A stretch of DNA of 13,866 nt from Betaproteobacteria bacterium (GCA_028868235.1 JAGWUW010000029.1:1-13866), one strand, 5' to 3'; shown: positions 1 to 7,441, numbered from the stretch's first letter. A program made the numbers and translations. Notes: generated by a model from the letters alone, not told the origin.

Positions 1-482
1 GAGGACATGGTCGGCTTGACGATGCACGGGTAGCCGATGCCGCCGTCGATGGCGGCCTGCAGTTCGGCCAGCGAATCGGCGAACTTGTAGGGCGAGGTGG
101 GCAGGCCGAGTTCTTCGGCAGCCAGGCGACGGATGCCTTCGCGGTTCATGGTCAGCTTGGTGGCGCGGGCGGTCGGGATGACCTCGGCTAGTCCTTCCTT
201 TTCGATCTCGACCAGCATGTCGGTGGCGATGGCTTCGATTTCCGGCACGATCAGGTGCGGCTTCTCCTGCTCGACCAGGCGACGCAGGGCAGCGCCGTCG
301 GTCATTGAAATGACGTGGGCGCGATGAGCGACCTGATGACCGGGGGCGTCTTTGTAGCGGTCGACTGCGATGACCTCGACCCCAAGGCGCTGCAGGGCGA
401 TGATCACTTCCTTGCCGAGTTCGCCGGCGCCAAGCAGCATGACGCGCAGGGCTGAAGGGGAGAGCGGAGTGCCGATTTTCAT
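1..482 (-). CDS. purT: PurT, formate-dependent phosphoribosylglycinamide formyltransferase (N-terminal part, cut by window edge)
   Basis: PurT makes formyl-GAR from GAR, formate and ATP in cytosolic purine synthesis. About 160 N-terminal residues are visible, starting [20 protein letters not shown]; the gene runs off the left edge. The pre-ATP-grasp domain is clear: the nucleotide-fold segment [11 protein letters not shown], then VIAVDRY, the segment [18 protein letters not shown], and [20 protein letters not shown], all strongly matching E. coli PurT as I recall it. The start is supported by AAGGA six bases before the ATG and by a TTGACG-N17-TAAATT promoter upstream. The plus-strand glycosyltransferase gene diverges from it, so they do not share an operon. 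The 76-residue plus-strand frame lying over it is a shadow. Confidence 0.93.
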   Translation of the reverse strand, partial: MKIGTPLSPSALRVMLLGAGELGKEVIIALQRLGVEVIAVDRYKDAPGHQVAHRAHVISMTDGAALRRLVEQEKPHLIVPEIEAIATDMLVEIEKEGLAEVIPTARATKLTMNREGIRRLAAEELGLPTSPYKFADSLAELQAAIDGGIGYPCIVKPTMS

Positions 483-518
483 GAAATGTCCTTGCCGGGC
501 AATAAGCGGAAACGGGCG

Positions 519-547
519 AATTTAGGCGCCGGGGGCGACAGCGTCAA
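519..547 (-). promoter_or_regulatory. Sigma70 promoter of purT
   Basis: On the minus strand TTGACG (542-547) is followed after exactly 17 bases by TAAATT (519-524). Transcription should start near 512, leaving a leader of about 30 bases that carries the AAGGA ribosome site. No purine-regulator (PurR) palindrome was obvious. Confidence 0.7.
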
Positions 548-576
548 GCTGCGCCGGGGTGATGAGTGCGCTGCTT

Positions 577-582
577 TATAAT
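577..582 (+). promoter_or_regulatory. TATAAT -10 hexamer before the ArnT-like gene
   Basis: A perfect TATAAT lies 7 bases upstream of the ATG at 590. No good -35 hexamer is found at 16-18 bp, and the TGn extension is absent. If it is used, transcription would begin at about 589-590, giving a leaderless mRNA for the ATG at 590. It would also argue against the ATG at 581, which overlaps the hexamer. Confidence 0.4.
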
Positions 583-589
583 GCCGGCC

Positions 590-2233
590 ATGCGAGCCCG
601 TGACCTCCCTTCCGCCATCGAGCGCTTCCTGCTGTCGCCGTTCAGCCTGCTGCTGGCCGTGTTGATCGCCTTCGTACTGAACGCCTACAGCCTGCCACTG
701 ACTGACGTGGACGAGGGCGCCTTTTCGGAAGCGACGCGCGAAATGATGGCGCGCGGCAATCTGGTCTCGCCTACCTTGAATGACGCACCGCGCCACGACA
801 AACCTATCTTGATCTACTGGGCGCAGGCCGTTTCGGTCGGCGCGCTTGGCGTCAGCGAAATCGGCTTCCGCTTGCCGTCCATCGTATTTGCCGTACTGTG
901 GATGCTCGCGCTCTACCGTTTCTGTGCCCGCCACACTGACCGGCGAACAGCACAGGTGGCATCGCTGGTCATGGCCCTGTCGCTGGCCGTCGGATTCGTC
1001 GCCAAGGCGGCAATTTCCGACGCCTTGCTCAACCTGTTCATCGCCTTGTCGATGTTCGGTGTCTACGATTATTTCTGCGCTGTGCGCGACGGCAGAGGCG
1101 ACGGATTGACGCGGCGCCTGCTGTTCTACACTTACGCCATGCTCGGCCTCGGCTTTTTAACCAAGGGGCCGGTTGCCGTCTTCTTTCCGCTTGTTGTCAG
1201 CGGAGTGTTCTTTGTTTCGGCCGGTGCCTGGCGGGCCTGGCTGCGCGCCATCTTCTTCTGGCCGGGCTGGTTGATCTTCCTGGCCATCGTCGTACCTTGG
1301 CACGTGGCGGTTTATCTCGACCAGGGCGATGCCTTCTTCCGAGGCTTCTACCTCAAGCACAACGTTAATCGCTATTCCAACACCTTCGAAGGTCACGGTG
1401 GCAAGTGGTACTACTATCTGCTTGTCCTGCCCTTCGTGCTGATGCCCTTTTTCGGCTGGCTGCTGGCCATCGTCGGCAAGCTGCTTGGCCGGCTGCGCCG
1501 CGTGCCACTCGGTACGATGTGCAGCGAAGGCTTGATCGAGCGTTTCCTGCTCATTTGGTTCGTCGTTGTGTTCGCCTTCTTCTCGTTTTCCGGCACGCAA
1601 CTGCCGCATTATCTGCTCTACGGCTGCACGCCAGTGTTCGTCCTGCTGGCTATATATCGGCCGGATTTCGAGCGGCGCTGGCTGGTTTACCTGCCCTTGA
1701 TTCTCTTCGCACTGATCTTGGCGGCCCTGCCGGAGGTTCTCGTCTTCGCCGCCGACAAAGCCGGCAAGCCGTTCGAGAAAACCCTGCTCGAAGGTCTGGT
1801 ACTGGCCTTTTCCGACCAGGCGCGCTGGCTGCTTCCACTGCTGGCGGTAGTTTCCATCGGGCTGGCGCTGTGGCGTGCCTTGCCTGTCTGGCAGGGCTTG
1901 GTGCTGGCTGCTCTGCTACAGGCGGTGCTGGTTTCCGCGGTGATCGCTCCGCGCGTTATCGGCGTCACTCAGGGGCCGATCCGCGAGGCCGCGAAGGTGG
2001 CCAAGGAGGCGGGCGGAACGGTCGTCGCCTGGCGCATCATTATGCCCAGCTTTAGTGTCTATCGGCAGGCTGCGACGCCGACGCGTGTGCCGGTCGAGGG
2101 CGAACTGGTCCTCACTCGTACCGACCGTCAGCCTGAAGTCCAGGCCTTGCTGGCTCCGGGACTGCGCATGAAGAACCTTTACCAGAAGAGCTTTGTCACA
2201 CTGGCCCGTGTCGAACGGGGGGGGCAGCCGTGA
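590..2233 (+). CDS. ArnT-like GT39/GT83 glycosyltransferase (integral membrane)
   Basis: Multi-pass inner-membrane glycosyltransferase of the PMT/ArnT superfamily. Such enzymes move a sugar from a polyprenyl-phosphate donor to an acceptor such as lipid A or protein on the periplasmic side. From the ATG at 590 it has 547 residues, the usual ArnT length. Seen: a first membrane helix at about 17-34; the acidic catalytic-loop motif D39-V-D41-E42 followed by GAFSEATREM; HDKPILIYW at 69-77; RLPS near 94; LTKGP at 190-194; then many hydrophobic helices and a soluble C-terminal part. Starts at 566 (GTG) and 581 (ATG) are possible; 590 is preferred because TATAAT covers 577-582. The TGA overlaps the GTG of the PAP2 gene, so they are co-translated. 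A run of eight G (2217-2224) lies just before the stop. The sugar and the acceptor cannot be read from sequence; no arn donor-synthesis genes are in view. Confidence 0.82.
   Translation: MRARDLPSAIERFLLSPFSLLLAVLIAFVLNAYSLPLTDVDEGAFSEATREMMARGNLVSPTLNDAPRHDKPILIYWAQAVSVGALGVSEIGFRLPSIVFAVLWMLALYRFCARHTDRRTAQVASLVMALSLAVGFVAKAAISDALLNLFIALSMFGVYDYFCAVRDGRGDGLTRRLLFYTYAMLGLGFLTKGPVAVFFPLVVSGVFFVSAGAWRAWLRAIFFWPGWLIFLAIVVPWHVAVYLDQGDAFFRGFYLKHNVNRYSNTFEGHGGKWYYYLLVLPFVLMPFFGWLLAIVGKLLGRLRRVPLGTMCSEGLIERFLLIWFVVVFAFFSFSGTQLPHYLLYGCTPVFVLLAIYRPDFERRWLVYLPLILFALILAALPEVLVFAADKAGKPFEKTLLEGLVLAFSDQARWLLPLLAVVSIGLALWRALPVWQGLVLAALLQAVLVSAVIAPRVIGVTQGPIREAAKVAKEAGGTVVAWRIIMPSFSVYRQAATPTRVPVEGELVLTRTDRQPEVQALLAPGLRMKNLYQKSFVTLARVERGGQP
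2217..2224 (+). repeat. G8 homopolymer at the glycosyltransferase/PAP2 junction
   Basis: Eight consecutive G lie three codons before the glycosyltransferase stop. In the reading frame they form G-GGG-GGG, a heptamer on which two glycine tRNAs can re-pair after a -1 shift. A -1 slip, or one added G, joins the frame to the PAP2 start at 2230 without a stop. The run may also serve as a weak ribosome site for the PAP2 GTG. Confidence 0.6.
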
Positions 2234-3069
2234 AGGATGAAGCGCTGTACGCCCGGCATCCATGGTTCGATGCCGGGGTCCTGGTGACCTGTCTGGTGCT
2301 GGCCGTAGCGCTGCTCGGTGTGTGGCAGAGCAATAGCTGGCAGGGGGGGTTCTTCATCGGTCAAGCTGCCGGCAGGCATTTGCCGCCGGTGCTCTGGGAG
2401 TCGTTGACGACGCTGGGCGACGCGCGTGTACAACTGGCCCTGATGCTGCCCTTCTGCCTGCGCTACCCGCGGGTATTCTGGGCGCTGTTTCTCGGCGCCT
2501 TGCTCGCCGGAGCGGTAAGCCGTGGGTTCAAGACGGCCGTTCCCTTGCCCCGTCCGGCCGCGGTGATCGATGCGGCGCAGATCACCATTATCGGTGCCAA
2601 GCTGATGGCGCACAGCTTTCCTTCCGGGCATACGGTGTCGGCTTTTTCTTTCGTCGTCGCCTGGCTTGCGCTGTTTGGTTGGCGCGCCGCACCGTTGGTA
2701 TTGCTTGCCGCGCTGGCCGGATTTTCCCGGGTGGCGGTTGGTGCCCACTGGCCGGTCGATGTGTTGGCCGGGGCGATGGTTGGCCTGCTCGGCGGTTGGC
2801 TTGGCCTGCGCCTGAGCGGCTGTTTCCGCTGGGGGCTGGGCGTGCGCGCCCACTGGTTCCTGATTGTCCTCTCCGTGGTCGCCGTGGCGACGCTGCCGTT
2901 CGACGGCCAGGGCTACCCGGATACATTCCCTTGGCGCGTCACCGCCTGTCTGTGGGGGCTTGGCGGGTTTGTCGCAGTCTATCTGCTGCCCCTGTTTGCC
3001 TTGGGCTGGCAAGAGGTCAATCGTGAACTGGCGGACTGTGCCCCGAAAAAGATGCCCGGGCAGGGCTGA
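2230..3069 (+). CDS. PAP2-family membrane lipid phosphatase
   Basis: Integral membrane phosphatase of the PAP2 superfamily (phosphatidate, undecaprenyl-pyrophosphate or lipid A phosphate as possible substrates), 279 residues. All three catalytic motifs are intact: K101-x6-R108-P109, P131-S-G-H134, and S166-R167-x5-H173-x3-D177 (SRVAVGAHWPVD). Hydrophobic helices flank them, and further helices continue to about 258. The start is the GTG at 2230, whose bases overlap the upstream TGA; no in-frame ATG fits and only the G8 run resembles a ribosome site. Pairing with an ArnT-like transferase suggests recycling of the spent polyprenyl carrier or dephosphorylation of the same glycolipid. Supplying diacylglycerol to the downstream GT4 enzymes is another option. 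The motifs make the family secure; the substrate is not. Confidence 0.85.
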   Translation: MKDEALYARHPWFDAGVLVTCLVLAVALLGVWQSNSWQGGFFIGQAAGRHLPPVLWESLTTLGDARVQLALMLPFCLRYPRVFWALFLGALLAGAVSRGFKTAVPLPRPAAVIDAAQITIIGAKLMAHSFPSGHTVSAFSFVVAWLALFGWRAAPLVLLAALAGFSRVAVGAHWPVDVLAGAMVGLLGGWLGLRLSGCFRWGLGVRAHWFLIVLSVVAVATLPFDGQGYPDTFPWRVTACLWGLGGFVAVYLLPLFALGWQEVNRELADCAPKKMPGQG

Positions 3070-3173
3070 TTCTCCGAGCGGCGGTTGCCGCGCCTACGGG
3101 AAAATCACACTATCGCGCGGGCGGCAAATTGGACAAAATCCTCCCTCCTCATTTCTTGCTGTGACCGAACAAT

Positions 3174-3953
3174 ATGACGCTGCATGAAGCCCTTCTCGTC
3201 GCTCTCGGCGCCTTTCTGGCTGGAGGCATGAACGCCATCGCGGGAGGGGGGACATTCTTCTCCTTTCCTGCCATGCTTGCTGCCGGGGTGCCACCTGTTA
3301 CGGCCAATGCCAGCAATACTGTTGCACTCTGGCCGGCCAGCTTGTCCAGCGCCTGGGCTTATCGCAAGGAAGCCATGCGCCATGGGCGCTGGGCCATCTT
3401 GTTGATCATCGTTTCCGTCATCGGTGGTCTGGCCGGTGGCTTGCTGCTGCTCGCCACGTCGAATGCTGCCTTCTCGGCACTGATCCCCTGGTTGCTTCTG
3501 GTTGCCACCAGCTTGTTCGCCTTCAGCGCCCAAGTTAGTCGGCTCGTTGCATGGGGCAAGCGGCGCTTTGGCGCGGCCTCGAGTGGCGAGCCGGGGGGAG
3601 GCATCGGTGGTGCGCTGTTTCAACTTGTCGTCGCCATCTACGGCGGGTTCTTTGGTGCTGGTATGGGCATCCTGACCCTGGCAGCGCTGTCCATTCAGGG
3701 GTATGAGGACATGCAGGAACTCAATGCCTTGAAGAACCTGACCTCTGCGGTGAATTACACCATCGCAGCAGCGACCTTTCTGATTGCGGGTGCGATCAGT
3801 TGGCCGCATACCTTGGTCGCCCTGGGCACGGCAGCCATCGGTGGCATGGCAGGGGCGGCCGTTGCCAAGCGTATGCCGGCGATCTGGCTACGACGTCTGG
3901 TGATCGCAGTCGGCGCGACGTTGACCATCGTTTACTTCATCAAAACATACTGA
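3174..3953 (+). CDS. TauE/SafE (TSUP) family membrane transporter
   Basis: Inner-membrane protein of the sulfite exporter TauE/SafE family, 259 residues, normal length. The family exports organosulfur or sulfur anions such as sulfite and sulfoacetate. Two homologous halves are visible: the first with NAIAGGGTFFSFPAM at about 20-34 and ASNTVALWPAS near 46-56, the second with YGGFFGAGMGILTLA at about 156-170 and NALKN at 184-188. Around eight hydrophobic segments are present. The ATG at 3174 has no clear Shine-Dalgarno sequence; no alternative in-frame start nearby is better. It lies 104 bp after the PAP2 gene and 62 bp before plcP, and plcP has its own promoter-like signals, so linkage to either is uncertain. 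The substrate cannot be determined from sequence. Confidence 0.85.
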   Translation: MTLHEALLVALGAFLAGGMNAIAGGGTFFSFPAMLAAGVPPVTANASNTVALWPASLSSAWAYRKEAMRHGRWAILLIIVSVIGGLAGGLLLLATSNAAFSALIPWLLLVATSLFAFSAQVSRLVAWGKRRFGAASSGEPGGGIGGALFQLVVAIYGGFFGAGMGILTLAALSIQGYEDMQELNALKNLTSAVNYTIAAATFLIAGAISWPHTLVALGTAAIGGMAGAAVAKRMPAIWLRRLVIAVGATLTIVYFIKTY

Positions 3954-3975
3954 ACGACATCGAAGCGTAATCCAG

Positions 3976-4009
3976 CTGTAACAGGCCGGTCACGGGCGGG
4001 TCTTATCGT
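3976..4009 (+). promoter_or_regulatory. PhoB box and -10 element before plcP
   Basis: Two 7-mers 11 bp apart, CTGTAAC (3976-3982) and CGGTCAC (3987-3993), match the Pho box CTGTCAT-N4-CTGTCAC at 5/7 and 6/7. Ten bases further lies TATCGT (4004-4009), a 4/6 match to TATAAT at the spacing used in PhoB-activated promoters, where the box replaces the -35. The predicted transcription start falls near 4016, which is the plcP ATG. Confidence 0.6.
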
Positions 4010-4015
4010 GGGGCC

Positions 4016-4834
4016 ATGCCCAAGGTCAGATCCGTTTTCTTATCCGATATCCACCTTGGCACGCGGGCGTGCCAGGCGGAACGTCTTCTCGAATTTCTCC
4101 GCGACCACCCCGCCGACCAGACCTACCTGATCGGCGACATCATCGATTTCTGGGCGATGAGCCGCAGCATCTGTTGGTCACAGGCGCAGAACACGGTGGT
4201 CCAGAAGTTGCTGCGCCGGGCGCGGCACGGCGAACGGGTGGTGTTCATTCCCGGCAACCACGATGAAGCACTGCGCGACTACTGTGGCATCGTTTTTGGC
4301 GATGTCGAGGTGGTGAATGAAATGGTTCATGAGACGGCTGACGGCCGTCGCTTCCTACTCATTCATGGTGATCAGTTCGACCAGGTCACACGCCACCATC
4401 GCTGGGTGGCTGTGCTTGGCGACAAGGCCTACGACCTGCTAGTACGCACCAATCACTGGCTATCCTGGGGACGGCGCAAGCTCGGCATTTCCGGCTATTG
4501 GTCGCTAGCCGGCTACGCCAAGCGGAAGGTCAAGACAGCGCTCAATTTCATTTTCGATTTCGAGGAATCGGCCATTCACCATGCTCGCGAGCGTGGCCTG
4601 GACGGCGTGATCTGTGGTCACATCCACTGGGCGACGATCCGCGATATCGACGGTCTGACCTACGTGAACTGCGGCGACTGGGTCGATTCCTGCTCCGCCA
4701 TCGTCGAACACTTCGACGGCCGGCTGGAGCTGGTGAACTGGAGCGAGCGGATGCCGCAACGCCTGCTCGCCGCTCCGCCAAAAGAGGTACAGACGGCGGT
4801 CCCTGCCCAGCTTGAAGAAACAATGGAGGTTTGA
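4016..4834 (+). CDS. plcP: PlcP-type metallophosphoesterase (phospholipase C of phosphate-starvation lipid remodelling; LpxH-like fold)
   Basis: Calcineurin-like dimetal phosphoesterase, 272 residues. Metal-site motifs are complete: D11-I-H13 (LSDIHLGTRACQA), GD41 in GDIIDFW, GNHDE at 80-84, HGD at 117-119 and GHIH at 201-204. LGTRACQA, IHGDQFD, CGHIHWATIRDIDG and NCGDWVDSCSAIVEH recall rhizobial and marine PlcP, which cleaves phosphatidylethanolamine or -choline to diacylglycerol under phosphate limitation. Family members are commonly labelled UDP-2,3-diacylglucosamine diphosphatase, but E. coli LpxH is shorter (about 240 residues) and lacks these segments. Two contexts support PlcP: a PhoB-like box upstream and a coupled diacylglycerol-glucosyltransferase-like gene downstream. 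No Shine-Dalgarno precedes the ATG, and the predicted transcription start coincides with it, so translation may be leaderless. No signal peptide, so it acts on the cytoplasmic face. Confidence 0.8.
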   Translation: MPKVRSVFLSDIHLGTRACQAERLLEFLRDHPADQTYLIGDIIDFWAMSRSICWSQAQNTVVQKLLRRARHGERVVFIPGNHDEALRDYCGIVFGDVEVVNEMVHETADGRRFLLIHGDQFDQVTRHHRWVAVLGDKAYDLLVRTNHWLSWGRRKLGISGYWSLAGYAKRKVKTALNFIFDFEESAIHHARERGLDGVICGHIHWATIRDIDGLTYVNCGDWVDSCSAIVEHFDGRLELVNWSERMPQRLLAAPPKEVQTAVPAQLEETMEV

Positions 4835-4835
4835 C

Positions 4836-6017
4836 ATGCGGGTATTGATGGTTTCCGATGTGTATTTTCCGCGCGTCAATGGAGTCTCGACCTCCATCGA
4901 AACTTTTCGGCGCACGCTGGCAGCACAGGGTGTCGAGGTCCGGTTAGTCGTGCCACGTTACAGCGACGAGCCCGATGAGGAGGGCATCGTCCGGGTTGCC
5001 GGTCGCCCAGTTCCCGGCGACCGCGAGGACCGCTTGGTCGGCTGGCGGGCGATGCACCAGGCTGTGCAGGCCGAAGCCCGAACGTGCGACCTGATCCATG
5101 TGCAGACCCCTTTCATCGCGCACTACGCAGGGTTGAAGGCGGCACGGGCGCTGGGGCTACCGGTTATCGCCACCTATCACACGCTGTTCGAGGAATATCT
5201 GCAGCACTATGCTCCCTTCCTGCCCGCCGCCTGGCTGCGTGGACAGGCTCGGCGTTTCTCGCGCCGCCAGTGCAATGCCCTCGACGCCGTGGTCGTGCCC
5301 TCGAACGCGATGCGCCAGCGGCTCGAAAACTATGGTGTGACGACCCCTCTGCATGTGCTGCCGACCGGCATCCCGATTGCTCAGTTCGGTGGCGGGAATG
5401 GCATGGCCTTCCGGCTACGCAATGGAATTGTCGAAGACCGACCGATGGCGTTGTTCGTCGGACGCGTCGCACATGAGAAAAATATCGGCTTCCTGCTCGA
5501 AGCGATACTGCAGGCACGGCAATCGTGTCCCGAGATCCTGCTGGTGATTGCCGGCGAGGGGCCGGCGATGGGCGATCTGCAAGCCAAGGTAGGCGTGTTG
5601 GGCTTGCAACAGGCGGTTTTGTTCATCGGCTATCTCGACCGTCGACAAGCATTGCCCGATTGCTACGCGGCAGCCGACGTCTTTGTCTTTGCCTCGCAGA
5701 CCGAAACCCAGGGTCTGGTGTTGCTTGAAGCGATGGCGGCGGGGGTACCGGTTATTGCCTTGGCCGAAATGGGGACGATCGATATTCTGGCGCCGGGGCG
5801 CGGAGCGCTATCGCCGCCGGCCGATGCACAGGCCTTCGGCGATACACTGGGTCATTTCCTCAGCCGGCCTACGGCTTGGCGGCAACTGGCCGATGAGGCG
5901 CCGATCTACGCCAGCGAATGGAGCGATGTAGCGATGGCCGAACGTCTGGCGGCACTCTATCGCAACCTGCGCGCCCCGCAGTTCGTGCCGGAGAACCCGC
6001 TCAGCGCTGCCGTCTGA
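4836..6017 (+). CDS. agt: GT4 glycosyltransferase, probable diacylglycerol glycosyltransferase (Agt-like)
   Basis: GT-B fold retaining glycosyltransferase, 393 residues. N-terminal MRVLMVSDVYFPRVNGVSTS resembles the acceptor-side segment of monoglucosyldiacylglycerol synthases, and YHTLFEEY (114-121) is the YHTxxExY pattern of that branch. The donor half shows VGRVAHEKN (208-216; R210, K215) and the EX7E motif E290-TQGLVLL-E298. Start chosen at the ATG 4836 because GGAGGT (4825-4830) lies five bases upstream, inside the last codons of plcP; the plcP stop is one base before the ATG. The two genes are therefore coupled. In known systems Agt puts glucose or glucuronic acid on the diacylglycerol released by PlcP, replacing phospholipids. 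The sugar specificity is not readable here; a lipopolysaccharide or polysaccharide role is the alternative. Confidence 0.78.
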   Translation: MRVLMVSDVYFPRVNGVSTSIETFRRTLAAQGVEVRLVVPRYSDEPDEEGIVRVAGRPVPGDREDRLVGWRAMHQAVQAEARTCDLIHVQTPFIAHYAGLKAARALGLPVIATYHTLFEEYLQHYAPFLPAAWLRGQARRFSRRQCNALDAVVVPSNAMRQRLENYGVTTPLHVLPTGIPIAQFGGGNGMAFRLRNGIVEDRPMALFVGRVAHEKNIGFLLEAILQARQSCPEILLVIAGEGPAMGDLQAKVGVLGLQQAVLFIGYLDRRQALPDCYAAADVFVFASQTETQGLVLLEAMAAGVPVIALAEMGTIDILAPGRGALSPPADAQAFGDTLGHFLSRPTAWRQLADEAPIYASEWSDVAMAERLAALYRNLRAPQFVPENPLSAAV

Positions 6018-6023
6018 GGTGAA

Positions 6024-7340
6024 TTAAAACTCAGCGTGCAGCCTGAGCGACAGGATATTTGCCGGGCCGCGATCAGCGTTATAGGCCGGGTTCTCGACGT
6101 GCTGGTAGTCGGCTGTCAGCCACACGCCGGACATGGCCTTCCAGCTGTAGTAGGTCTCGAAGATATTCTCCGGGTTGTAGCGCAGCTTGCCATCACCGAT
6201 GAAAAAGGAGATCCCCCCTTGCGCCAGGTAGTCACGCCGCTCGTTTGAGATGGTATTGCGTATCCAGGAGATACCGAAGGTATCGTCAGATCGATTCCAG
6301 CGCCCTCCCTTGAGCGAGAGGCCGGTGGCGAACGAGCCGTCGGCCTCGGTGAAAGCGTAGGTTTCGGTGCGGCCATCAGCGTGCATCCCGCGCAAAAACC
6401 AGCCAAGATCGTCGGCGATTTCCTGTTCGATATTGATACCGAAGCCGTACTTGATCCGTTCGCCATTGCGAACGTAGTTAATGGCTTGGGGGTCGCCGCC
6501 GGGATTGGCCTCCAGCCAGGCGCTGGCATCGGTGTAGGCGGCTACTTTTGCTCGGTTGCGGAAGGTGAGCAAGCGGACCTTTCCTGGGCGATCGGCAATC
6601 TTGTGGGCATGCTCGATTTCAAACTGGTCGCCGTAATGGTGCAGGATTTGGAAGTCGAGCGCTGTGCCGTTTGGTGTTTTCGGTCCGGTCATGCGTCCAA
6701 AGCGCCATACCCAGTCACCTTGGTACCACTCGGCGGCAAAACCCCAGCCGAAGCCCCGGGCGTCTGCCGCATAGTCGAAGGGGGTAAGCGCCATATTGCT
6801 CCAGTTCAGGAACTGAGTGCGCGGGTCTTTGGCGTAGGCGTTGTCATCGAAGATGTCGAGGGTCGAGAAGTTGCCGACGGTCAGTACGAAGCGGTCCTTG
6901 GCGACGCGACCGGCCATTTGGTTGAACTCGGATTCCTGATATTCGGTTTCGTCGCCCAAGCCCCAAGTCTGGCGCAGGAATAGGCGCTGCCGATAGGCTT
7001 TGAGGGTATTGCCGGAAACTCGGGTCGCCTCACCGTTGGTGAAACCGCCCAAGCCAGTCAGTCCGGACATCGGGTCGCCCTGACCCGCCTCGATATTGAG
7101 ATAAACCTCGCCACCTTTCCACAGTCGGGCGCCGAGAAAGGCCGTGGAGGTAAATGTATAGCTACTTTCGCCATTTGCCAGAAGACTATTCGTGCCGCTA
7201 TAGCTGGCATGAAATGGGCGGGAGTTTTGCGAAACGTAGGTAGCCTGGCCCTTGAGTTGCCAGTCCTCCTGCACCTCTTCAGCGGCGTGTGAAGCCGTTG
7301 CTACAGCCAGGGCGAGAAAAAGGGCGGAACGTTGGAGCAT
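6024..7340 (-). CDS. OprB-family carbohydrate-selective porin, likely PhoB-controlled
   Basis: Outer-membrane beta-barrel of 438 residues, the OprB family size. A signal peptide is clear: M-L-Q-R, a hydrophobic stretch LALAVATA, then SHA with cleavage before AEEVQ. Family-like segments include VYLNIEAGQG, LTVGNFSTLDIFDDNAYAKD, FLNWS, DYAADARGFGWGFAAEW, the late TADYQHVENPAYNADRGPA and the terminal LRLHAEF with C-terminal F, as expected for barrel assembly. Alternating hydrophobic strands fill the rest. The ATG at 7340 gives the signal peptide; the open frame extends upstream to 7634 but that part overlaps the divergent gene and its promoter. No Shine-Dalgarno is seen in the predicted ~24-base leader. 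It is convergent with agt (6 bp between stops). A strong PhoB box lies upstream, unusual for OprB, which in Pseudomonas is induced by sugars. Confidence 0.85.
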   Translation of the reverse strand: MLQRSALFLALAVATASHAAEEVQEDWQLKGQATYVSQNSRPFHASYSGTNSLLANGESSYTFTSTAFLGARLWKGGEVYLNIEAGQGDPMSGLTGLGGFTNGEATRVSGNTLKAYRQRLFLRQTWGLGDETEYQESEFNQMAGRVAKDRFVLTVGNFSTLDIFDDNAYAKDPRTQFLNWSNMALTPFDYAADARGFGWGFAAEWYQGDWVWRFGRMTGPKTPNGTALDFQILHHYGDQFEIEHAHKIADRPGKVRLLTFRNRAKVAAYTDASAWLEANPGGDPQAINYVRNGERIKYGFGINIEQEIADDLGWFLRGMHADGRTETYAFTEADGSFATGLSLKGGRWNRSDDTFGISWIRNTISNERRDYLAQGGISFFIGDGKLRYNPENIFETYYSWKAMSGVWLTADYQHVENPAYNADRGPANILSLRLHAEF

Positions 7341-7370
7341 GGGCGCGATGATCAAGGCAAAAAACGGCGA

Positions 7371-7404
7371 ATTATAGGCGCCCAGCGTGACAGTCGGGTG
7401 ACAA
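7371..7404 (-). promoter_or_regulatory. Near-consensus PhoB box with TATAAT, porin promoter
   Basis: On the minus strand TTGTCAC (7398-7404), four bases, CTGTCAC (7387-7393), ten bases, TATAAT (7371-7376). The repeats match the Pho box at 6/7 and 7/7 (C allowed at the last position), the 11-bp period is exact, and the -10 hexamer is perfect at the classic PhoB spacing. Transcription should start near 7364. Confidence 0.75.
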
Positions 7405-7407
7405 AAC

Positions 7408-7441
7408 CTGTCATCGCCGTGTAGCGATGGTCGATTAATCT
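7408..7441 (+). promoter_or_regulatory. Weaker PhoB-box-like site facing the second GT4 gene
   Basis: A perfect CTGTCAT (7408-7414), four bases, then GTGTAGC (7419-7425; only about 3/7), ten bases, then TAATCT (7436-7441), a poor -10; ATTAAT at 7434-7439 is a better hexamer but two bases closer. It lies four bases from the porin's Pho box on the other strand, so one PhoB cluster could serve both genes. Confidence 0.4.

Noticed and set aside
2343..2349. G7 run inside the PAP2 gene as a phase-variation tract
   Set aside because: It encodes ordinary Gly codons in a GC-rich gene, and a slip there would simply break the protein; G runs of 6-7 also occur elsewhere in the window.
6014..6034. CTGAG/CTCAG hairpin between agt and the porin as a terminator
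   Set aside because: Only a 5-bp stem with an 11-base loop and no T-run.
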